Shown piece after piece: positions 18,894 through 27,481 of a DNA stretch of 64,000 nt. Below the pieces are notes generated by a model, which was not told the DNA's origin, ran no database searches, and saw only the letters and a list, made by a program, of their open reading frames with translations. This stretch comes from Planctomycetaceae bacterium (GTDB taxonomy: Bacteria; Planctomycetota; Planctomycetia; Pirellulales; Thermoguttaceae): positions 1-64,000 of the forward strand of contig SFIW01000009.1 of assembly GCA_004556055.1 (NCBI GenBank). The letters are read 5' to 3'. Each line of letters starts with the position of its first letter. Positions within the stretch are counted from its first letter, which is position 1. The translations under genes were made by a program, and so were the position numbers.

Positions 18894-20930
18894 ATGAAAA
18901 ATTTATTTGGCGCGGCCCTTTTGGCGGTCGTCGCGCTAGCCGCGCTCTCCGCGGAGAAAGCGCAGGCCGCGTACTGTGGAGCTTGCTCCTACACTGCGGT
19001 GCGTCCGAGCGCTTGCGAGTTCGCCGCCCAGTGCAACACCGTGATGAAAACGTGCCGAAAGGTCGTTTTTGAGAAAGAACAAGTCGTCTGTTATCGCAAC
19101 GCCGTACAGAAAGTTCCTGTTACGCGTCAGATTACTTGCACAAAATACGTTCCTGAAAGACACGCGCGACAGATTTCCTACACCGTCAATCGCACGGTTT
19201 GGGAAAACGCGCAGAAGACCGTTACGCGTACGGTCAATCGCGTTGTCTACGACACTGTTCAGAAGCAGGTTCCTTACACCGTTATGGTTCCCGTCACCGA
19301 ACAGAAGACTCGCACTTACACCGTTCAGAAACGCGTTTGGGAAACCGTTCCCCAACAAGTTTGCTACACGGTTATGAAGCCCGTCGTCGAACAACGTCAG
19401 CGCACCTATACGGTGAATCGTCGCGTCGTCGAACAACGTCAGAAGCAGGTTCCTTACACCGTTATGGTTCCCGTTACTGAGCAGAAGACCCGCACCTACA
19501 CCGTCAATCGTTTAGTATGCCGCGAAGTTCCTCAGCAGGTTAATTACACCGTCATGGTTCCTGTCACCGAACAACGTCAGGGTTGCTACACGGTGAATCG
19601 TCGCGTCGTCCAGCAATGCCAGAAGCAGGTTCCTTATACCGTTATGGTTCCCGTTACTGAGCAGAAGACTCGCACCTATACCGTCAATCGCCTTGAAGCG
19701 TATACGGTTCCTCAGCAGGTCTGCTATACTGTCATGACTCCTGTCACCGAACAGCGTCAGCGTTGCTACACGGTCATGCGTCCCGTTACCGAGACCGTCA
19801 CGAAAGAGGTTCCTTACTGCACGATGGTTCCTCAGACCTATACCAAGCAAGTTCCGGTACAGACCGGTTCTTGGCAGGAACAAGCCTATACGGTTCCCGG
19901 AAAGGTCGTCTATCGTCGCGTCGCTTGCTGCAATCCTTGCGATCCTTGCGCTCCGCAGACCTACAAGATTTGCGCCGTCCAGTGCCCCCCGACGACTGCT
20001 ACGCGTAAAGTTTGGGTTCCTCAAACTTGCATGCAGGAAGTTACTTGCACTCGCATGGTTCCTCAGACCTGCACCCGCACCGTTTCCTACAACGTCTGCA
20101 AGCTTGTTCCTGAAACCAAAACCTGCACCTACAACGTGACCCGTTGCGTTCCCGAACAGCGCACCCGCACCGTCTATAAGACCTGCTATCGCAATGTTCC
20201 TGAAACGAAGACCTGCACCTACAACGTGACTCGTTGCGTCCCCGAACAGCGCACTCGCACCGTTTGCTACAACGTCTGCACGCTCGTTCCTGAGACGAAG
20301 ACCTACACCTACAACGTTTGCAAACTCGTTCCTCAGCAGCGTTGCCGCACGATCGTTCGCAAAGTTTACGAATGTGTTCCCGAGACGAAGACCTGCACCT
20401 ACAACGTGACTCGTTGCGTCCCCGAACAACGCACTCGCACCGTTTGCTACAACGTCTGCCGCATTGTTCCCGAAACGAAGGTCTGCACCTACAACGTGAC
20501 GCGTTGCGTCCCTGAACAGCGTACTCGCACCGTCTACAAGAAGGTCTGCAAGATCGTCCCCGAGACCAAAACTTGCACCTACAACGTGACGCGTTGCGTC
20601 CCGCAGCAGCAAGTTCGCACCGTTACCTGCAAAGTCGCGCGTTGCGTTCCCGAACAGGTCAGCAAAGTCGTCAACTATAAGGTCTGCAAAGTTGTTCCGG
20701 AAGTCAAGACTTGCACCGTTTACGACACGGTCATGAAGCCCGTTCAGTACGTCAAGAACGTTTGCGGTTACCAACTCGTCTGCACGAAGGTTCCTTACAC
20801 GGTAACTCGTACGGTTCCTCGCGTCTGCACCTATCAGGTTCCGGTTCAAGTGAACGTTTGCGCGCCTTGCGCTCCGACCTGCGCTCCTTGCGCTCCGACA
20901 GAAGCCGCCGCGGCTCCTAGCTGCAACTGA
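18894..20930 (+). CDS. Secreted cysteine-rich YTV-repeat cell-wall protein
   Basis: 678 residues from ATG 18894, eight bases after GGAGG. A signal peptide (MKNLFGAALLAVVALAALSAEKAQA) precedes the mature protein. Residues 90-300 are about 22-residue repeats of the kind QVPYTVMVPVTEQKTRTYTV with hardly any cysteine. After a CNPCDPCAP linker near 345, the repeats change to ETKTCTYNVTRCVPEQRTRTV, with two or more cysteines per unit, up to about 620. The end is CAPCAPTCAPCAPTEAAA. YTV proteins are known from Rhodopirellula as disulfide-linked cell-wall components; here the cysteine-poor and cysteine-rich halves suggest a rod plus a cross-linking zone. Strong own promoter, long leader and terminator indicate high independent expression. 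Confidence 0.9.
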   Translation: MKNLFGAALLAVVALAALSAEKAQAAYCGACSYTAVRPSACEFAAQCNTVMKTCRKVVFEKEQVVCYRNAVQKVPVTRQITCTKYVPERHARQISYTVNRTVWENAQKTVTRTVNRVVYDTVQKQVPYTVMVPVTEQKTRTYTVQKRVWETVPQQVCYTVMKPVVEQRQRTYTVNRRVVEQRQKQVPYTVMVPVTEQKTRTYTVNRLVCREVPQQVNYTVMVPVTEQRQGCYTVNRRVVQQCQKQVPYTVMVPVTEQKTRTYTVNRLEAYTVPQQVCYTVMTPVTEQRQRCYTVMRPVTETVTKEVPYCTMVPQTYTKQVPVQTGSWQEQAYTVPGKVVYRRVACCNPCDPCAPQTYKICAVQCPPTTATRKVWVPQTCMQEVTCTRMVPQTCTRTVSYNVCKLVPETKTCTYNVTRCVPEQRTRTVYKTCYRNVPETKTCTYNVTRCVPEQRTRTVCYNVCTLVPETKTYTYNVCKLVPQQRCRTIVRKVYECVPETKTCTYNVTRCVPEQRTRTVCYNVCRIVPETKVCTYNVTRCVPEQRTRTVYKKVCKIVPETKTCTYNVTRCVPQQQVRTVTCKVARCVPEQVSKVVNYKVCKVVPEVKTCTVYDTVMKPVQYVKNVCGYQLVCTKVPYTVTRTVPRVCTYQVPVQVNVCAPCAPTCAPCAPTEAAAAPSCN

Positions 20931-20958
20931 TTTGCGTTTTTAACCTAAAGTAAATGGA

Positions 20959-20994
20959 GCGCGCTTTATCCCCGAGGATAAGGCGCGCTTTTTT
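20959..20994 (+). terminator. Terminator of the YTV gene
   Basis: GCGCGCTTTATCC and GGATAAGGCGCGC form a 13-pair stem with one G-T pair, a tight loop and a following T6 run, 28 bases after the stop. Confidence 0.92.
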
Positions 20995-21008
20995 CATTTC
21001 TTGCGCTC

Positions 21009-21037
21009 TTGCGCGATTACGCCTTTTCGTTTATACT
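21009..21037 (+). promoter_or_regulatory. Promoter of the parA-queF pair
   Basis: TTGCGC at 21009 and TATACT at 21032 with 17 bases between, about 80 bases before the parA ATG. Confidence 0.55.
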
Positions 21038-21119
21038 TTCGTGTCTAGTCGCGCCCCGGCGAGAACGCGTTGTTCTTTGCTCTGTCGCGCGGCGTTTCCG
21101 TTGGTTGTGGGGTTCGATT

Positions 21120-21932
21120 ATGCGCACGATAGCGATCATGAATCAGAAGGGCGGAGTCGGCAAGACGACGACGTCGGTCAATCTTAGCGCGGCTCTCGCC
21201 GACGCTGGTTTTAAAGTAATGTTGATTGACCTTGATCCCCAGGCGCACGCGTCCTTGCACTTAGGATTAACCTTTGAACGCGAATTTCCTTCCGTTTACG
21301 ACGTGTTAGTCAACGACGTTTCTCTCGATTCCGTGCGTCGTCAAGCTCTTGAAAATCTTTGGCTTGTTCCCGCGCATCTTGATCTAGCCGCCGCCGATTT
21401 CGAATTGGCGAGCGTTCTTGGGCGCGAGAAAATCCTGGCGGACAAGATTGCCGAAGACAATATGGAGTTCGATTTTATCATCGTCGATTGTCCGCCTTCG
21501 TTGGGCGTCCTTACCTTGAACGCGCTTGTCGCGGTCGAAGAAGTAATTATCCCTCTTCAGCCGCACTTCCTCGCGTTGCACGGCTTGAGCAAACTTCTTG
21601 AGACGATCGAACTTGTTTCGAAGCGTCTCAACTCCAAGTTGCGCGTTTCGGGAGTTGTTTTATGCCTGTACGACGGTCGTACGACCCTCGCGAACGACGT
21701 TAAAAACGACGTGAAGGCATTCTTTGGACAGCACGAGGGTCGTCCCGCCGCGTGGCGCGACGTGCTCGTTTTCGATACGAATATTCGGCGTAATATCCGT
21801 TTGGCGGAAGCGCCAAGTTACGGTCAGTCAATCTTCGATTACGACGCCAAGTCGAACGGGGCTGAAGATTATCGCTCTCTTGCCTCTGAAGTTCTGCAAA
21901 TGACGAAAGTTGATACAGTGGAATCGAAGTGA
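21120..21932 (+). CDS. ParA/Soj family ATPase
   Basis: 270 residues from ATG 21120, where the family's MRTIAIMNQKGGVGKTTTSV opening begins. The deviant Walker A is KGGVGKTT with the signature lysine; DLDPQAHAS is the A' motif and FIIVDCPPSLGVLT the Walker B. The C-terminal VFDTNIRRNIRLAEAPSYGQ is typical of chromosomal ParA/Soj. These ATPases move or position DNA or other cargo on the nucleoid. No parB, parS or minD partner lies within the window, so it is an orphan here and its cargo is unknown. queF starts 42 bases downstream on the same strand and is probably co-transcribed. Confidence 0.85.
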   Translation: MRTIAIMNQKGGVGKTTTSVNLSAALADAGFKVMLIDLDPQAHASLHLGLTFEREFPSVYDVLVNDVSLDSVRRQALENLWLVPAHLDLAAADFELASVLGREKILADKIAEDNMEFDFIIVDCPPSLGVLTLNALVAVEEVIIPLQPHFLALHGLSKLLETIELVSKRLNSKLRVSGVVLCLYDGRTTLANDVKNDVKAFFGQHEGRPAAWRDVLVFDTNIRRNIRLAEAPSYGQSIFDYDAKSNGAEDYRSLASEVLQMTKVDTVESK

Positions 21933-21974
21933 ACGCTTGAAATTTGCGCGTCAAATCTAAATATAGGAATTGTT

Positions 21975-22370
21975 ATGCCAGACGTTATTGAAAAGAAGCC
22001 TTCTCCCGAAATTTTCGTCCTCTTTGACAATCCGTTTCCTGGAAGAGATTACGTTATCACGCACGTTTGCCCTGAGTTCACGTCTTTGTGCCCCGTCACG
22101 GGACAGCCGGACTATGGCACGTTGACCTTTACGTTCATTCCAGATCAAAAGTGCGTCGAACTTAAGAGTCTGAAGTTCTACCTTCAGTCTTATCGTAACC
22201 AGGGAGTTTTTTACGAGCGGTTGACAAATGAGATCGTCGACGATCTCGTTTCCGTTATGAAACCGCGCTATCTTAAATTGACGTCGGAATTTACGCCGCG
22301 CGGCGGTCTTCATTCAAAAGTCGTCGTGAAATATGTCGCTCCCGGCTACGTTCCTCCGACGGACGTCTGA
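21975..22370 (+). CDS. queF: NADPH-dependent preQ0 reductase (7-cyano-7-deazaguanine reductase)
   Basis: 131 residues, the short unimodular QueF type. It reduces the nitrile of preQ0 to the amine preQ1, the last free-base step of queuosine synthesis, in the cytosol. The active site is in [14 protein letters not shown]: Cys39 forms the thioimide and Asp46 is the proton donor. The QueF motif [20 protein letters not shown] (NADPH binding) follows at about residues 56-75. All key residues are intact. No queC or queE is adjacent; folE lies at 28885 and a PTPS/QueD homologue at 58500 in the same window. Confidence 0.95.
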   Translation: MPDVIEKKPSPEIFVLFDNPFPGRDYVITHVCPEFTSLCPVTGQPDYGTLTFTFIPDQKCVELKSLKFYLQSYRNQGVFYERLTNEIVDDLVSVMKPRYLKLTSEFTPRGGLHSKVVVKYVAPGYVPPTDV

Positions 22371-22434
22371 ACTCAACGCAATGACTTGGTTTTTAATAAA
22401 ATCTGATTTTTAATTGTGGCGCCTCTTTTGCTCC

Positions 22435-22462
22435 TTGCGGGTATTAGGGGCGTTGTTATAAT
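22435..22462 (+). promoter_or_regulatory. Promoter of the aminotransferase gene
   Basis: TTGCGG at 22435 and a perfect TATAAT at 22457 with 16 bases between, about 137 bases before the ATG. Confidence 0.5.
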
Positions 22463-22598
22463 ATTTTCGTTTTGAAAAATTGAAGACAAAAGAATCGAAC
22501 CGACGCCTTGGTTTGTGTAAAATCAATAAATATTAAGCGTTACAGAGGATTCTAAATAAAAAAATATTACGTAAACTGATAATAGAGGGAGTTTAAAA

Positions 22599-23789
22599 AT
22601 GTCTATTGAGGTTTCTAAAATCGTTCAAGGCGTCGAGCCCTCGGCAACCCTTGCTATGTCGGCGAAGGCGAAGGAGCTCAAGAGCGCGGGTGAGACGGTT
22701 TATAACCTCAGCGTAGGCGAGCCTGATTTCGACACGCCTAAGCATATTTGCGAAGCGGCGATCGAGGCAATGAAGGCCGGACACACGCGTTATACCGTTT
22801 CCAGCGGTATTCCTCAACTCAAAGAGGCGGTCTGTCGCGATTATAAGAATCGTTTTGGACTCGACTATAAGCCGTCGCAATGCGTCGTATCGTGCGGCGC
22901 CAAACATTCGTTGCACAACGCTTTTTTCACCTCCCTTAATCCTGGGGACGAAGTGGTCTTGCCCGCGCCGTGCTGGGTGAGTTACGCCGAGCTCATTAAA
23001 TTGTGCGGAGCGACGCCCGTGATCGTCGAAACGAAGCAGGAAGACGGTTTCAAACTGACCGCCGACGCTTTCCTCGCCGCGATCACTCCTAAGACGAAGA
23101 TGCTCCTTCTGTGCAACCCGTCGAACCCAACCGGCTCGTGTTATACGCGCGACGAACTTTTGGCGCTCGCTAAGATCGTCGTTGAGAAAGACCTTGTCGT
23201 AATTGCGGACGAAATTTATGAACGCCTCGTCTACGGGGGACTTTCTTTCACGAGTTTTCCCACGGTTCTCGACGGACTTCAAGAACGTACGATCCTTATC
23301 GGCGGCGTTAGCAAGACTTACGCGATGACCGGATGGCGTATCGGCTGGCTCCTCGCTCCCGAAACGTTTACGAAGAAGGTTAGCAGTCTCCAATCTCAGG
23401 AGACGTCCAATCCCTGCAGTATCAGTCAGTATGCGGCGTTAGCGGCGCTTGAAGGAGATCAGGGGTGCGTAGAAGCGATGAAAGTGGAGTTTGAAAAGCG
23501 GCGCAATTACGTGACGGAACGCATTGCCGGAATTCCAGGTCTTTCCGCTCCTCAGATGGACGGGGCTTTCTACGCTTTTATGAATATCAAAAATTTCCTT
23601 GGTCGGTCGTACGGCGGAGTGGAAGTGAAGACGGATAGGGATTGGTGCCTTGCGCTTCTCGAACAGAAGAAGGTCGCAACGGTTTTTGGCAGCGCGTTCT
23701 TCGCCGACGGTTACGCGCGCGCTTCCTTTGCCGCCAGCATGGAAACTTTGGAAATCGCCTTTGATCGGATCGCTGAATTCGTTAAGTAA
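22599..23789 (+). CDS. PLP-dependent class I aminotransferase (aspartate aminotransferase-like)
   Basis: 396 residues, standard length for the gamma subgroup of aspartate aminotransferases. It moves an amino group between an amino acid (probably aspartate) and 2-oxoglutarate. Visible signatures: NLSVGEPDFDTP (N-terminal gate), CNPSNPTGSCY, VIADEIYERLVY (the Asp that contacts the pyridine nitrogen), and GGVSKTYAMTGWRIGW, in which Lys239 forms the Schiff base. The usual arginine that binds the alpha-carboxylate is expected in the C-terminal domain. The gene stands alone, with its own promoter and a terminator at 23813. Substrate range (aspartate, alanine or aromatic) cannot be settled from sequence. 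Confidence 0.88.
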   Translation: MSIEVSKIVQGVEPSATLAMSAKAKELKSAGETVYNLSVGEPDFDTPKHICEAAIEAMKAGHTRYTVSSGIPQLKEAVCRDYKNRFGLDYKPSQCVVSCGAKHSLHNAFFTSLNPGDEVVLPAPCWVSYAELIKLCGATPVIVETKQEDGFKLTADAFLAAITPKTKMLLLCNPSNPTGSCYTRDELLALAKIVVEKDLVVIADEIYERLVYGGLSFTSFPTVLDGLQERTILIGGVSKTYAMTGWRIGWLLAPETFTKKVSSLQSQETSNPCSISQYAALAALEGDQGCVEAMKVEFEKRRNYVTERIAGIPGLSAPQMDGAFYAFMNIKNFLGRSYGGVEVKTDRDWCLALLEQKKVATVFGSAFFADGYARASFAASMETLEIAFDRIAEFVK

Positions 23790-23812
23790 TCGGCGAGTGA
23801 AAAGGAGCAGAT

Positions 23813-23838
23813 CGGCGGCTATTAGCCGCCGTTTTTTA
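23813..23838 (+). terminator. Terminator of the aminotransferase gene
   Basis: CGGCGGCTA and TAGCCGCCG form a nine-pair stem with a minimal loop, followed by T6. Confidence 0.88.
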
Positions 23839-23859
23839 TAGTAACCTTCATTATTGACG

Positions 23860-23889
23860 TTGACGTCAAACGCTTGACTTGCTTATGAT
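23860..23889 (+). promoter_or_regulatory. Promoter of the FlgI-like lipoprotein gene
   Basis: TTGACG at 23860 and TATGAT at 23884 with 18 bases between, 55 bases before the ATG. A second TTGACG starts at 23854. Confidence 0.5.
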
Positions 23890-23944
23890 TGCGACACGAG
23901 TACTTTAGACGCGTGGCAACGCCGTTAATATAGAAGGAAATAGT

Positions 23945-25882
23945 ATGTTTAGAATCACGATCGCCGTACTAATCTTTGCTGCGTTTGCAGCGACGGGCTG
24001 TACGAATAAAGTTCCTAAGGTTGATCCGATGCAGGAACAGCAACGCAAGGTCTTGATGAACAAGGGGCGCCTTGTTCAGGACTTGGCGCGTCCAGCCAAT
24101 GTGAACGCGGCGAAGATCGAGGGCGCGACGTTAGTCAGAGGGTTGCGTGGAACGGGCGCCGACGAACCGCCTTCTTCCTATCAGCAGCTGGTGTTGAACG
24201 ACATGAGTCGCGATATCGAAAGGAAACGAACCGCCAAATCGGAGATTGCTTCTCTAAACACCGCGATCGTTCTCTTGGAGACGATCGTCCCTCCTGGAGC
24301 GCAAAAGGGGGATCGACTCGACGCGACCATTAAACTCCTTCCCAATTCCGAGGCGAGCAGTATTCAAAACGGCTACGTCGAAGACGCCGAAATGTACCAA
24401 TATATGACGGCGGATATTGTTAGACGCGGGTATCGTCTGGGCGTCGTCAACGGTTTTGTCACCCTCGACCCGAATCTAATCGAGAAGGGGAGCCCTCTTG
24501 CGTACAAACAAGGTAAGATCATCGGGGGCGCCGTGGTGACGCGTCCGCGTCCTATTTGGCTGGAGTTGAAAGAAGACGAGCGTTCCGCAGGCGTCGCGCA
24601 ACGTATTGAAGACGTCATCAACAAGCGTTTTAGTTACACGCGTCCCGGTTACGCGGGTAAAAAGAAGGTTGCGGAAGCTAAGGCGGGAGCCGCGCGTATT
24701 AATCTGGAGATTCCGGAGGAATATCGAGAGAACGTTATTCGTTATGTCAACGTCGTTTGCGCGATTTCCTTCTATGAGACGACCGACGAACTGAACGCGC
24801 GCGTCGACCGTCTTTCTGAACAGTTGTTGAATCCTGAGAATTCCGAATTCGCCGCGATTCAGCTCGAAGCGATCGGTTCGAGCAACGCGAAGGTCGTCGA
24901 CGCGATCCGACGCGGTTTGGATTCGACCAACGACGCCGTCCGATTCAATTCGGCGATTACGGCGGCCTATTTTAATATTCGACAAGATCGTCCGAAAGTC
25001 GCGAAGATCTTGACCGATTTCGCGCGTGAAAGCTCGAAGTATCGTCCTGCTGCTCTCGCGACTCTGGGCGTGACGATGAAGACCTCCTTCGACGTCGACG
25101 CCGAGCTGCGCAAGTTGTTGAGCGAACCGAATATTGAGACGCGTTATGGGGCTTTCCGCGCGTTATGGACGCGTAATCCGACGGATTATATGATCCAAGG
25201 CGAGAATATGGCCGACCAGTTCAGCTATCACTGCCTCAACAGCGGCGGACCGTCCTACGTGCATATTACGCAAAGCGCGCGACCGGAGATCGTTCTGTTC
25301 AATGCTGATCAGATCTACCTCCGAGGGGAAGTCGACGTTGAAGCGAATCCGCGTTTAACGGTTCGAACGGAAGAGAACGACGTCATTGTGAAGCGTTACG
25401 AATCGGGAGACGGTATCGACGAACAGCGGCGCGTTAGTTATAAGGTCGACGACGTGATTCGCGCGTTGGTGGAGTTAGGGGGCACGTATCCAGACGTCGT
25501 TTCGTTCCTAACTCAAGCGAAGACGAAGAAGCTCCTTTACGCGAGCGAGTCGGGCTCCGAGGCGGCGGAATGTCCTCTGGCGATCGACGCGCTTCCTGGT
25601 TACAAAGCGGGCGTCTTCAAAAAGGTTCGCGACGTCGAAGCGATCGTGAAGAGCGAAGAAGCGCGAGAACGCGCGGAGCGAAAGGCCAAGGAAAGCGAGA
25701 CGAAATGGTATAACCCCGGCACGTGGTTTGCGAAGAAGAGCGACGGAGGTTCAAGCGATTTTAGCCTAGAGGAGTTCGACGCTGCCAATAGCGCGGAATC
25801 CGACGGCGCGTTTGAAGGGGGCGACGCCTTTGAAGCTCCCGACGAAAGCGAAGACGACGGAGAATCGTCGGCGGCCTTGTAA
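23945..25882 (+). CDS. Lipoprotein with FlgI-like N-terminal region and HEAT-like middle
   Basis: 645 residues. The signal peptide ends in a lipobox (FAATGC) with the lipidated Cys at residue 19. Residues about 55-260 resemble the P-ring protein FlgI: IEGATLVRGLRGTGAD near the start, then a threading pattern of LVLLETIVPPGAQKGDRLDATIKLLPNSEASSIQNG and IIGGAVVTRP. From about 300 to 400 it looks like HEAT-type helical repeats (AIQLEAIGSSNAKVVDAIRRGL, RPAALATLGV). The C-terminal 60 residues are acidic and low-complexity. No flagellar genes lie in the window, so a flagellar role is not supported; an outer-membrane or periplasmic ring or scaffold role is inferred. Similar FlgI-like lipoproteins are, as I recall, common in planctomycetes. 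Confidence 0.65.
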   Translation: MFRITIAVLIFAAFAATGCTNKVPKVDPMQEQQRKVLMNKGRLVQDLARPANVNAAKIEGATLVRGLRGTGADEPPSSYQQLVLNDMSRDIERKRTAKSEIASLNTAIVLLETIVPPGAQKGDRLDATIKLLPNSEASSIQNGYVEDAEMYQYMTADIVRRGYRLGVVNGFVTLDPNLIEKGSPLAYKQGKIIGGAVVTRPRPIWLELKEDERSAGVAQRIEDVINKRFSYTRPGYAGKKKVAEAKAGAARINLEIPEEYRENVIRYVNVVCAISFYETTDELNARVDRLSEQLLNPENSEFAAIQLEAIGSSNAKVVDAIRRGLDSTNDAVRFNSAITAAYFNIRQDRPKVAKILTDFARESSKYRPAALATLGVTMKTSFDVDAELRKLLSEPNIETRYGAFRALWTRNPTDYMIQGENMADQFSYHCLNSGGPSYVHITQSARPEIVLFNADQIYLRGEVDVEANPRLTVRTEENDVIVKRYESGDGIDEQRRVSYKVDDVIRALVELGGTYPDVVSFLTQAKTKKLLYASESGSEAAECPLAIDALPGYKAGVFKKVRDVEAIVKSEEARERAERKAKESETKWYNPGTWFAKKSDGGSSDFSLEEFDAANSAESDGAFEGGDAFEAPDESEDDGESSAAL

Positions 25883-25999
25883 CGTCGTCAATTTTAAGCG
25901 TCTCGAATAGAACAACTTGCGCTAATCGCGCATGAATAGACGGAAGAGGCGGGAACCCTCTCGCCTCATTAAGATATTTTTCATCGGAGAGTAAGTGAA

Positions 26000-26998
26000 A
26001 TGAAGATTGGCGTGTTGTGTAGCGGTGGCGACGCTCCCGGTATGAACCCATGTTTGCGCGCGATTATTCGCGCAGGCGAAAAGTACGGCGACTCGATTAT
26101 CGGCATTCGACATGGATATCAAGGAATCTTTGACGAAGATATCTGGGGCGGAACGGACGAAGACGGCAAGGATCATAAGATCAACCCGCGCGAAGTCTCG
26201 GGTTTGACGAATCGCGGGGGCGCGTTTTTGAATAGTAGTCGTTGCATGCGTATGCACGAAGAAGAGGGTCAAAAACAGGCGGCGGAAATCTTGACGCGAC
26301 ACGGCTTTGACGCTTTGATCACCATCGGCGGCAACGGCACCTTGTCCGGCGCTCTTGCTTTAGGTTCGCACTGGAAAGGACAAATCGTCGGACTGCCGGG
26401 AACGATTGACAACGATTTGCTCGGTTCCGATTACACGATCGGTTTCCAAACGGCGACTCAAACCGGCGTGGAAGCGGTTGATAAGCTTCGCGATACCGCC
26501 GGTAGTCACGACATGATGTTCCTCGTCGAAGTTATGGGGCGTCATTGCGGCGACCTTGCCGCATATATCGCGCTTGCGGGAGGTTGCGAACTCGTTGCGA
26601 CCCCCGAGGTTAAAACGGATATCGAAGATATCGTGCGTCGCCTTCGTCGATTCAAGACGATGGGCAAGCGTTCGATCATCATGGTCGTCGCGGAAGGGGA
26701 CGATTTCGGCGGCGCCAACGCCCTCCTTGAGGCCCTCAAAAAGGCGGGCTCTCCTTACGAAATGCGTTCGGTCGTTTTGGGACACGTTCAACGCGGCGGA
26801 ACCCCCGCGCCGGGCGACCGCATCCTGGCGACGCGTCTTGGTTGCTTTGCCGTCGACGCGATCCATCAAGGAGCGACGGGCGTTATGGCGGGCGAACTCT
26901 CCGGACAGCTCATTTTGTCCCCCTTCGAGAACGTGATCGTTGGACGCCGAAGCGGCGCCGTTCAGGTGACGAACCTCATCGATCGTATTTCCGTCTGA
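26000..26998 (+). CDS. pfkA: 6-phosphofructokinase (PfkA family)
   Basis: 332 residues, typical of the family. It phosphorylates fructose-6-phosphate to the 1,6-bisphosphate in glycolysis. Motifs: GVLCSGGDAPGMN (nucleotide binding), PGTIDNDL (catalytic Asp), VEVMGRHCGDLA (fructose-6-phosphate site) and GHVQRGGTPAPGDR. At the donor-selecting site it reads GGNGT (Asn112, Gly113). The glycine favours ATP over pyrophosphate as donor, but the usual metal-binding Asp of GGDG is Asn. Start ATG has GGAGAG upstream. There is a 117-base gap to the lipoprotein gene, so it is probably transcribed separately. Confidence 0.9.
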   Translation: MKIGVLCSGGDAPGMNPCLRAIIRAGEKYGDSIIGIRHGYQGIFDEDIWGGTDEDGKDHKINPREVSGLTNRGGAFLNSSRCMRMHEEEGQKQAAEILTRHGFDALITIGGNGTLSGALALGSHWKGQIVGLPGTIDNDLLGSDYTIGFQTATQTGVEAVDKLRDTAGSHDMMFLVEVMGRHCGDLAAYIALAGGCELVATPEVKTDIEDIVRRLRRFKTMGKRSIIMVVAEGDDFGGANALLEALKKAGSPYEMRSVVLGHVQRGGTPAPGDRILATRLGCFAVDAIHQGATGVMAGELSGQLILSPFENVIVGRRSGAVQVTNLIDRISV

Positions 26999-27481
26999 TC
27001 GTTCAAAATAACGTTTCTAAAGGTAAAAAGCTCCGACGTTAAGCAGTCCTCCTCTTTTGGAGGATTGCCGTGAAAAGCGACGGGACGGAGCTGGTTCTCT
27101 TAAAAGCCTCGGCTTTTCCGCAGGCGTTCGCCGTCGTTGCTGCGGCTAACAACGACGGCGTCTCTATTGCGACGCGCAAACGTCAAAGGATTCTTTTCGC
27201 TAAAACGCTATCTCCCGGCTCTCAGAGCCGAAGGACTGCTGATTTGTCCGGCGTTTTCGAATCCTTCTTCTTTCTCCCTGTAAGTCGACGCGCTTGTGCT
27301 TCAGTTCAGAAAGAGAGTTCGCGGATACAGCGCCTCCTTACAGACGTCCATGGATCCGTTCAATGCGGAAGGACTTCCGAGAAGCCGACGCCGAAGCTTC
27401 TGAAAACGGCGTGGAGCTTCTTCGCTATATCTCGTCCTTCTACTGGCTGCCTCTTGCCGGTATGCCCTTCTTTGAATCTAA
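26999..27481 (+). other. Non-coding stretch with several hairpins between pfkA and the kdpE remnant
   Basis: No credible gene. The first 240 bases hold several stems: AGCTCCG (27029-27035) with CGGAGCT (27086-27092) enclosing TCCTCC/GGAGGA (27046-27063); AAAAGCC/GGCTTTT (27102-27117); CGCCGTCGTTG/CAACGACGGCG (27129-27160); and CGGCTCT/AGAGCCG (27216-27230). Reading frames from 27070 to 27525 show no family features and unusual composition (many Ser, Arg, Phe). It may be a pfkA 3' region, a structured RNA or decayed sequence. Confidence 0.5.

Noticed and set aside
19240..20700. Regular repeats that look like a CRISPR or satellite array
   Set aside because: The repeats keep the reading frame and vary at third codon positions, with no spacers. 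They code for YTV protein repeats.
19512..20849. Minus-strand frame of 445 codons inside the YTV gene
   Set aside because: A shadow of the codon pattern of the YTV repeats; the plus-strand gene has signal peptide, Shine-Dalgarno, promoter and terminator.
21120..21932. Plasmid or chromosome origin marked by ParA
   Set aside because: No ParB, parS-like dyads, DnaA boxes or rep gene nearby.
23945..25882. Evidence for a flagellum from the FlgI-like protein
   Set aside because: No other flagellar gene is in the window and the protein is a lipoprotein with extra repeats.
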